A stretch of 64,000 nt of DNA from Bacteroidaceae bacterium. GTDB lineage: Bacteria; Bacteroidota; Bacteroidia; Bacteroidales; Bacteroidaceae. The notes under the pieces were generated by a model, which did no database searches, was not told the origin of the DNA, and saw nothing but the letters and a program-made list of their open reading frames with translations. A program made the translations under genes and the position numbers. Positions within the stretch are counted from its first letter, which is position 1, and the number at the start of each line of letters is the position of its first letter. This document shows positions 58,621 through 64,000 of this stretch, in pieces. Location: the NCBI GenBank assembly GCA_017559845.1, contig JAFYQQ010000014.1, positions 107,554 through 171,553 on the forward strand, written 5' to 3'.

Positions 58621-61600
58621 ATGATACGACAAACAATCGCGGCTTTATGTCTGCTGGCTTCAGTTTGTTCGCAAGCACAAAATGAGGCACTGCATGGTTT
58701 TAAGTATGGAGTTCAAGAAAGTCCTGCCGGTACGGAATGGCAATCCCCCGAGCAACTTTCGCTAAACAAAGAACAACCCCAAGCCTATATGTTCCACTTT
58801 GCCACACAGGAACAGGCCCGTAACGTATTGCCCGAAGCGTCCACTTACCATCAGACGCTTGATGGTACATGGAAATTTCATTGGGTGGCATCGCCAGACA
58901 AACGCCCTGTAGACTTTGCAAAACCGGAATTCGATGTTTCTGCCTGGGATGATATTGTGGTGCCCGGATGCTGGAATGTGCAGGGACTTCGTCCAGATGG
59001 AACTATGAAGTATGGTTTGCCCATATATGTAAACCAACCGGTTATTTTCCAACATCGCGTAGCTGTTGATGACTGGAAAGAAGGCGTGATGCGTGTGCCC
59101 ACAGACACTCGCTATACCACTTATAAATACCCCAACGAAGTGGGTTCTTACCGTCGTACGTTTACGGTTCCCGTAGATTGGAAAGGCCGTCAGGTATTTA
59201 TCAATTTCGATGGTGTGGACAGTTTCTTCTATCTGTGGATAAACGGCAAGTATGTCGGATTCAGCAAGAACAGCCGCAATACAGCCCAGTTCAACATTAC
59301 TCCGTTCCTGAATGAAAAGGGCGAGAACATTGTGGCGGTTGAGGTTTACCGTAGCAGCGATGCTTCATTCTTGGAGTCACAGGATATGTTCCGCCTGCCC
59401 GGTATTATCCGCAGCACATACCTGACCAGTACTCCTGAGTTGGAAATCCGTGATTTGGCGGTACGCACACGCACACTGGCTGCTAACCAGGCCACGATTA
59501 CGGTGGATGCTGAAGTGCGCAATATGGGCAAGAAAGCTGCGAAGGAATATAAGATGGAGTATTCTGTTTTCCCGGTTGAACTTTACGCAGACGCCACTTT
59601 TGCTGCAGTAAAGAGCGCACAGAATGTCTTGGATGAAATTGTAAATGGAAAGAAGGTACTTAACCATACAGAATTTTCGGTTGATAATCCCAAACTTTGG
59701 AGTGCGGAAATGCCATATCGTTATGTGTTGGTGGCCGAACTGAAGGACAAGAAAGACCGTGTTATTGACCGTACCAGTACATATTTCGGAATTCGTACAG
59801 TGGAAATCCGTCAGACGGCGGCTCAGGATGATGAATTCGGACTGGCCGGACGTTATTTCTACGTGAATGACAAGCCTATCAAGATGAAGGGAGTAAACCG
59901 TCATGAGACCAATCCCAGCCGTGGACATGCCATTACCCGCGAGCAGATGCAGAAGGAAGTATTCTTGATGAAGCAGGGTAATATCAACCATGTCCGTAAC
60001 AGCCACTACTGCAACGATCCTTATTGGTACTATTTGGCAGACAAGTACGGATTGTACCTCGAGGATGAGGCTAATATTGAGAGTCACCAGTATTATTATG
60101 GCGACGCCTCTCTTTCTCATCCCAAGGAATGGCGTGCCGCACACGTTGCGCGTAACGTAGAAATGGTGCGCACGCACGTGAACAGTCCTGCCATTGTGAT
60201 TTGGAGTTTGGGTAACGAAGCCGGTCCCGGTGACAACTTCGTTGCGGCTTATCAGGCCATCAAAGACTATGACGGAAGCCGTCCTGTGCAGTATGAACGC
60301 AACAACAATATTGTGGATATGGGCTCTAACCAGTATCCCTCTGTGGCTTGGGTTCAGCATGTCGCAACGGGTAAGGCAAATGTGAAGTATCCTTACCATA
60401 TTTCTGAATATGCCCACTCTATGGGTAATGCTGCCGGAAACCTGATTGACTATTGGACGGCAATGGAAAGTACCAACTACTTCTGCGGTGCTGCCATTTG
60501 GGACTGGGTAGACCAGGCAATTGACACTTATACTCCTGATGGATACAAGTATTTTGGTTATGGTGGCGACCACGGCGACTGGCCCAATGACGGTATGTTC
60601 TGTATGAACGGAATCATGTTGCCTGACCTTAGCCCCAAACCCCAATACTTTGAGGTGAAGAAGGTTTATCAGAATGTAGGTGTGAAATTGGTTGATGCTG
60701 CCAAATGCCAGATTGAAGTGTTCAACAAACACTATTTCATTCCGCTCAACCATGATGTGGTGTATAAGGTACGCCAGGACGGCAAGATTATAGAGGAAGG
60801 TCCCGTACAGGGCATTTCCGGACTTGCTCCCCGTACTGCCAAGAAGGTGCAAATTCCTGTCAAGATACTCAGCCAGCAAGGATGGGACAATGTGACCGTT
60901 GACATTGAATTCCTCCTTCCCCGCAATATGCCTTGGGCAAGGAAAGGCTACGTGCAAATGGCGGAACAGTTTGAATTCCGCAGCGGTGTGGATTCTCCTT
61001 ACAAGAATATAACCGAGGTGGCCACAAATGGTGCAGCTCTCAAGGTTGTTCGTGGTGGAACGGAAACAGATATCCAAGGAAGCGATTTCCATGTTTCTTT
61101 TGACGACACCAATGGTAGTATCAATACATTGGTCTATAAGGGGAAGACTGTGATTGAAGCAGGAAACGGCCCCAAGATTGACGCATTCCGCGCTCCTGTG
61201 GATAACGACAACTGGGCTTGGAGACAATGGTTCCACAATGGGCTTTATAACCTGAAGCATCGCGCCACCGCAGCCCCCATTGTTATCAATGAAAAGGACG
61301 GCAGCATCAGTATTATATATAATGTAGTGAGCCAGGCTTCTCATAAGGGACAGGAAGTGTATCGTCCAGGAAAGGCCGGTAATCCCATTCTGGAAGTGAA
61401 GAACGGCCCCGAAATGAAGGCGGATGACTTCCATTTCACCACAACCCAGCGTTATACCGTATTCCAGGACGGCAGCATCAATGTGGTGAGCAGTATTGTG
61501 TCCAGTGATCCCAGTATTTCACTGCCTCGCTTAGGTTATGCCATGAAGTTGCCTTTGCAGTATAACCAGTACACCTATTACGGACGCGGTCCCAATAACA

Positions 61601-62697
61601 ACTATGCCGACCGCAAGACCGGTTCGTTCATTTCTTTGTACAAGAGTGCCGTAAAGGACCAGTTCATCAATTTTGCCAAGCCTCAGAGCATGGGTAACCG
61701 CGAAGACGTAAGCTGGTGTGCTCTGACAACCAAGAAGGGCGATGGTGTACTCTTTGTGGCCGATTACGAACAGCGCATGAGCACATCCGCACTGCCTTGG
61801 AGTGCCTTGCAGATGACATTGGCATCCCATCCCCACGAATTGCCCAAGACAGACGGAACTTATCTGCATTTGGATTGCCAGGTAACCGGTTTGGGCGGCA
61901 ATAGTTGTGGACAGGGCGGTCCCCTGGAGCACGATTGCGTGAAGGGTGCGCTCCACCAGATGAGTTTCGTTATCCGTCCTGTTTTTGAAGGCCAGGATGT
62001 GGTTGAGCGTTCTCATGTTCTCACCGCTTATCGTTGCCCTGTAACCATCGTTCGCGACCGTGCTGGTAATGCAGCCATCACAGGCGACCTCAATGTCGAT
62101 GCTGGTGATGGAATCATGTATACTGTGCAGACTCCCGAAGCCAAGAAACCCGCTAAGCCTCAGAAGTATGAAGAGGGTCAGGCCATTCCTTTGCGCGATG
62201 GCGGAATTGTAACAGCATGGTATGTGGGTGAAGAACAGGTGAAGACAACTGCAACCTTCGAGAAGATTGAGAACGTTCCCGTTGTTGTTTCGTATGTTAG
62301 CAGCGAGGAAGGACCCGCTGGCGAGGTGGCTAAGAACCTCGTAGACGGAAATCCCAGCACCATCTGGCATACCATGTACAGCATCACCGTACCCAAGTAC
62401 CCCCACTGGATAGACTTTGATTGCGGAGAGGCCAAGACACTTAAAGGATTCACTTATCTACCCCGTCAAGACGGAAGTTCCAATGGTAACATTAAGGGAT
62501 ATAAGATTGAGGTGAGCCTTGATGGAAAGACATGGTCTGCACCGGCTTGTCAGGGCGAATTCTCCGCAGACGCCAAGGAAAAGAAAGTGCTCTTTGACAA
62601 GAGCCAAAAGGCGCGTTATCTCCGTTTCACGGCATTGAACAGCCATGGCGGTAACGACTTTGCCAGTGGCGCAGAGTTCGGGGTGTTAGCCGAGTAA
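58621..62697 (+). CDS. Secreted GH2 beta-galactosidase with C-terminal F5/8-type domain
   Basis: A 1358-residue exported enzyme hydrolysing terminal beta-galactosides. A signal peptide (cut near SQA-Q, residue 19) is followed by the GH2 sugar-binding domain (about 75-260), an Ig-like domain, and the TIM barrel with acid/base Glu533 in SLGNEAG and nucleophile Glu596 in HISEYAHSMGN. A LacZ domain 5-like small-chain region lies near 855-1135. The end (about 1215-1358) is a discoidin/F5-8 type carbohydrate-binding module (NLVDGNPSTIWHT, YKIEVSLDGKTW). The 3' end overlaps ribF, coming the other way, by 12 bp. Confidence 0.93.
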   Translation: MIRQTIAALCLLASVCSQAQNEALHGFKYGVQESPAGTEWQSPEQLSLNKEQPQAYMFHFATQEQARNVLPEASTYHQTLDGTWKFHWVASPDKRPVDFAKPEFDVSAWDDIVVPGCWNVQGLRPDGTMKYGLPIYVNQPVIFQHRVAVDDWKEGVMRVPTDTRYTTYKYPNEVGSYRRTFTVPVDWKGRQVFINFDGVDSFFYLWINGKYVGFSKNSRNTAQFNITPFLNEKGENIVAVEVYRSSDASFLESQDMFRLPGIIRSTYLTSTPELEIRDLAVRTRTLAANQATITVDAEVRNMGKKAAKEYKMEYSVFPVELYADATFAAVKSAQNVLDEIVNGKKVLNHTEFSVDNPKLWSAEMPYRYVLVAELKDKKDRVIDRTSTYFGIRTVEIRQTAAQDDEFGLAGRYFYVNDKPIKMKGVNRHETNPSRGHAITREQMQKEVFLMKQGNINHVRNSHYCNDPYWYYLADKYGLYLEDEANIESHQYYYGDASLSHPKEWRAAHVARNVEMVRTHVNSPAIVIWSLGNEAGPGDNFVAAYQAIKDYDGSRPVQYERNNNIVDMGSNQYPSVAWVQHVATGKANVKYPYHISEYAHSMGNAAGNLIDYWTAMESTNYFCGAAIWDWVDQAIDTYTPDGYKYFGYGGDHGDWPNDGMFCMNGIMLPDLSPKPQYFEVKKVYQNVGVKLVDAAKCQIEVFNKHYFIPLNHDVVYKVRQDGKIIEEGPVQGISGLAPRTAKKVQIPVKILSQQGWDNVTVDIEFLLPRNMPWARKGYVQMAEQFEFRSGVDSPYKNITEVATNGAALKVVRGGTETDIQGSDFHVSFDDTNGSINTLVYKGKTVIEAGNGPKIDAFRAPVDNDNWAWRQWFHNGLYNLKHRATAAPIVINEKDGSISIIYNVVSQASHKGQEVYRPGKAGNPILEVKNGPEMKADDFHFTTTQRYTVFQDGSINVVSSIVSSDPSISLPRLGYAMKLPLQYNQYTYYGRGPNNNYADRKTGSFISLYKSAVKDQFINFAKPQSMGNREDVSWCALTTKKGDGVLFVADYEQRMSTSALPWSALQMTLASHPHELPKTDGTYLHLDCQVTGLGGNSCGQGGPLEHDCVKGALHQMSFVIRPVFEGQDVVERSHVLTAYRCPVTIVRDRAGNAAITGDLNVDAGDGIMYTVQTPEAKKPAKPQKYEEGQAIPLRDGGIVTAWYVGEEQVKTTATFEKIENVPVVVSYVSSEEGPAGEVAKNLVDGNPSTIWHTMYSITVPKYPHWIDFDCGEAKTLKGFTYLPRQDGSSNGNIKGYKIEVSLDGKTWSAPACQGEFSADAKEKKVLFDKSQKARYLRFTALNSHGGNDFASGAEFGVLAE

Positions 62698-63567
62698 AAG
62701 TTCAGCAGATACGGCATCTTGGCGGAGTTGCAGCTGCAACTCTTCCAAGGAACCGAAACGATGTTCGTCGCGCACTCTGTTGCCGAACAGAAGCCTCAAG
62801 GGTTGGTTGTATAAGTCACCCTTGAAATGCAACAGATGCACTTCTATGGAAATACCGTCCCCGTTGTCCAGCGTGGGGCGGTTTCCTATATTAAGCATGC
62901 CTTTGTAGCGGTCTCCGTTGGGCAATATTACCCAAACTGCATACACACCGGGGGCTGGAATCAGTTTCCCCTTTTCCGGACAAAGGTTGGCCGTGGGGAA
63001 ACCAATTGTGCGGCCCACTTTATAGCCGTCCACCACGTTGCCGCACAATTCGTATGGTCTGCCAAGCAGTTTGGCGGCCTTTTCCACGTTACCTTGAAGC
63101 AGAAGTTTGCGTATGGCACTGCTGCTGACATATTCGCCCGAAAAAGCTTCCATCTGCAATACTTCTATGCCCAGTTCTTTTCCCCATTCCCTATATTGCT
63201 CCATTGTGCCGCCACCATGTCCGAAACGGTGGTCATAACCCATTACCAGGCAGTCTATACCCAGTTTCTCATGCAGAATCTGTTCCATGAAATCTCGGGC
63301 AGACAAACGGCTCATTTCTTTGTCGAACTGCAATACCTCCACCTTGCTGATTCCGGTCTTTTTCAGCAAGTTCAGTTTTTCGTCAAGTGTAGTCAGCAAT
63401 TGGGGTTGGAACCCGGGCTGCACAATGGCACGAGGGTGCGGATACATGGTCACGATGAGGCTTTCTGCCCCATTTTTCTGTGCTATATCCAGTACTTGCC
63501 CTATAAGGAACCGGTGTCCAAGATGTACTCCGTCAAAAAAACCTATGGTTGCAATTCGTCTGCTCAT
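62686..63567 (-). CDS. ribF: Bifunctional riboflavin kinase / FAD synthetase
   Basis: A 293-residue enzyme making FMN and then FAD. The N-terminal nucleotidyltransferase part has TIGFFDGVHLGH (residues 7-18) and VSSSAIRKLL; the C-terminal riboflavin kinase part has GFPTANL and the VYAVWV/EVHLL elements. Start chosen at the ATG at 63567, since a TTG at 63579 lies in the promoter. Its stop lies inside the last codons of the GH2 gene on the other strand. Confidence 0.95.
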   Translation of the reverse strand: MSRRIATIGFFDGVHLGHRFLIGQVLDIAQKNGAESLIVTMYPHPRAIVQPGFQPQLLTTLDEKLNLLKKTGISKVEVLQFDKEMSRLSARDFMEQILHEKLGIDCLVMGYDHRFGHGGGTMEQYREWGKELGIEVLQMEAFSGEYVSSSAIRKLLLQGNVEKAAKLLGRPYELCGNVVDGYKVGRTIGFPTANLCPEKGKLIPAPGVYAVWVILPNGDRYKGMLNIGNRPTLDNGDGISIEVHLLHFKGDLYNQPLRLLFGNRVRDEHRFGSLEELQLQLRQDAVSAELLLG

Positions 63568-63576
63568 TTCGGAGTG

Positions 63577-63608
63577 CAAAATTAGGTAATTATTATCTGA
63601 AGTCCAAA
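63577..63608 (-). promoter_or_regulatory. Promoter of ribF (-33/-7)
   Basis: Minus-strand TTTG (63605-63608), 20 nt, TAATTTTG (63577-63584), 10 bp before the ATG, so the mRNA would be almost leaderless. No FMN riboswitch-like leader can fit. Confidence 0.65.
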
Positions 63609-63623
63609 TTTTTCACCTGTACA

Positions 63624-63655
63624 TTTGCATAATTCATTGGAAAGGCCTACCTTTG
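63624..63655 (+). promoter_or_regulatory. Promoter of tRNA-Met (-33/-7)
   Basis: TTTG (63624-63627), 20 nt, TACCTTTG (63648-63655). The tRNA starts 39 bp below. It is divergent from the ribF promoter, with 15 bp between the two -33 elements. Confidence 0.7.
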
Positions 63656-63693
63656 CACACGCAAAACCCCTTTACGGGTCGTTTATTTGCATT

Positions 63694-63767
63694 GGACTTG
63701 TAGCTCAGTTGGTTAGAGCAACAGACTCATAATCTGGAGGTCCTTGGTTCAAGCCCAAGCTGGTCCA
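63694..63767 (+). tRNA. tRNA-Met (CAT), elongator type
   Basis: A 74-nt cloverleaf with D arm GCTCAGTTGGTTAGAGC, anticodon loop CTCATAA (anticodon CAT) and T arm CTTGG-TTCAAGC-CCAAG. It lacks the three G-C pairs of an initiator anticodon stem. The acceptor stem has one G-U and one U-U position. An Ile-CAU tRNA modified by TilS cannot be fully excluded. CCA is not encoded. Confidence 0.9.
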
Positions 63768-63778
63768 CATTAAAAATC

Positions 63779-63810
63779 AAGCAGTTACGAAATTTCGTAA
63801 CTGCTTTTTT
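63779..63810 (+). terminator. Rho-independent terminator of tRNA-Met
   Basis: A perfect 28-bp inverted repeat (63779-63792 with 63793-63806) continues into TTTTTT, 12 bp after the tRNA. Confidence 0.9.
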
Positions 63811-64000
63811 CTTTATCTGCGTAAACAAACTGTTTCAGTCTCCCCTTTTCTGTCATGCAGTCTCATAGAGTTTCTATAATGCATTATTAACGGCTCAGTA
63901 GAAATTTACTGTGGATAAGCATAAAGTTTTGCCACTCTGAATAGAAAGAACTTTTTATCCGCTACTCCTCTAAGGTTAGCTCTAAAGAGTTTTATTTTCG
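63811..64000. other. AT-rich end of window, nothing recognised
   Basis: No start codon with a credible frame, no promoter of the -33/-7 form and no repeat shared with the rest of the window was seen here. Confidence 0.5.

Noticed and set aside
59377..61434. A 685-codon open frame on the minus strand inside the GH2 gene (also 61531-62406 and 57029-58018 in neighbours)
   Set aside because: These are shadows of strongly coding plus-strand genes; catalytic motifs are intact on the plus strand and the minus-strand proteins look random.
63567..63600. FMN riboswitch before ribF
   Set aside because: The promoter lies only about 10 bp from the start codon, leaving no room for an RNA aptamer.

Overview
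The window is a chromosomal segment of a Bacteroidales bacterium, most probably a Prevotella-like member of the Prevotellaceae. Four things support this. At least ten start regions carry the Bacteroidetes promoter form TTTG, 19-20 nt, TAnnTTTG. Shine-Dalgarno sequences are weak. The first partial protein has the C-terminal tail common on Prevotella surface proteins. The gene families are typical of the order: S46 dipeptidyl peptidase, fused FeoA-FeoB, CcsBA, Tat-type Gfo/Idh oxidoreductases, secreted GH2 and GH16. There is no prophage, CRISPR array, complete insertion sequence or SusCD locus. Two tRNAs (Leu-CAA, Met-CAT) are present.

Layout. 1-1442: the end of a surface protein, then a gene-free stretch full of short palindromic repeats. 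1443-5511 (minus): DEAD-box RNA helicase and a DPP7-type peptidase. 5599-11952 (plus): patatin-like lipase, PfkB kinase, Rid/chorismatase-like protein, cytochrome c synthetase CcsBA, and PBP4-type DD-peptidase. 12272-14649 (minus): lipoprotein, ECF sigma factor and anti-sigma/beta-barrel fusion. 14776-18617 (minus): M16 protease, FeoAB and a small Cys-rich Feo protein. 18805-19845 (plus): an exported phosphoesterase. 20861-34992 (minus): a long run with a GNAT-like protein, parE, coaD, S41 protease, ybeY, ruvB, an SpmAB-like membrane protein, a flippase, and a three-gene group of exported sugar-type enzymes. 35178-47258 (plus): twin OmpA proteins around a Gfo/Idh enzyme, VanX-like dipeptidase, methyltransferase, CPBP protease, porin, GH16, a phosphodiesterase lipoprotein and an AspT/YidE transporter. 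47338-52223 (minus): DUF362 ferredoxin, META lipoprotein with a possible attenuator, tRNA-Leu, flotillin and its NfeD-like partner. 52344-62697 (plus): NUDIX, topA, aroK-speA-argB and a large GH2 beta-galactosidase, which overlaps ribF (minus) tail to tail. tRNA-Met and a strong terminator close the window.

The most unusual signal is in the intergenic DNA. All five gene-free stretches longer than 300 bp carry an array of short palindromic cores at a fixed spacing. Four arrays have exactly 22-bp periods with cores CTTAAG or CAGTTG/CAACTG, one has a 21-bp period, and one has about 41 bp. In the 22-bp arrays the 16-bp spacers differ from unit to unit while the spacing is exact. That argues against simple slippage and for helically phased protein-binding sites or structured RNA. 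Other intergenic elements are a REPIN-like inverted repeat pair, a heptamer-like repeat in which two unrelated genes end, a 348-bp MITE-like element, and a short leader with its own tiny ORF and terminator hairpin ahead of the META lipoprotein.
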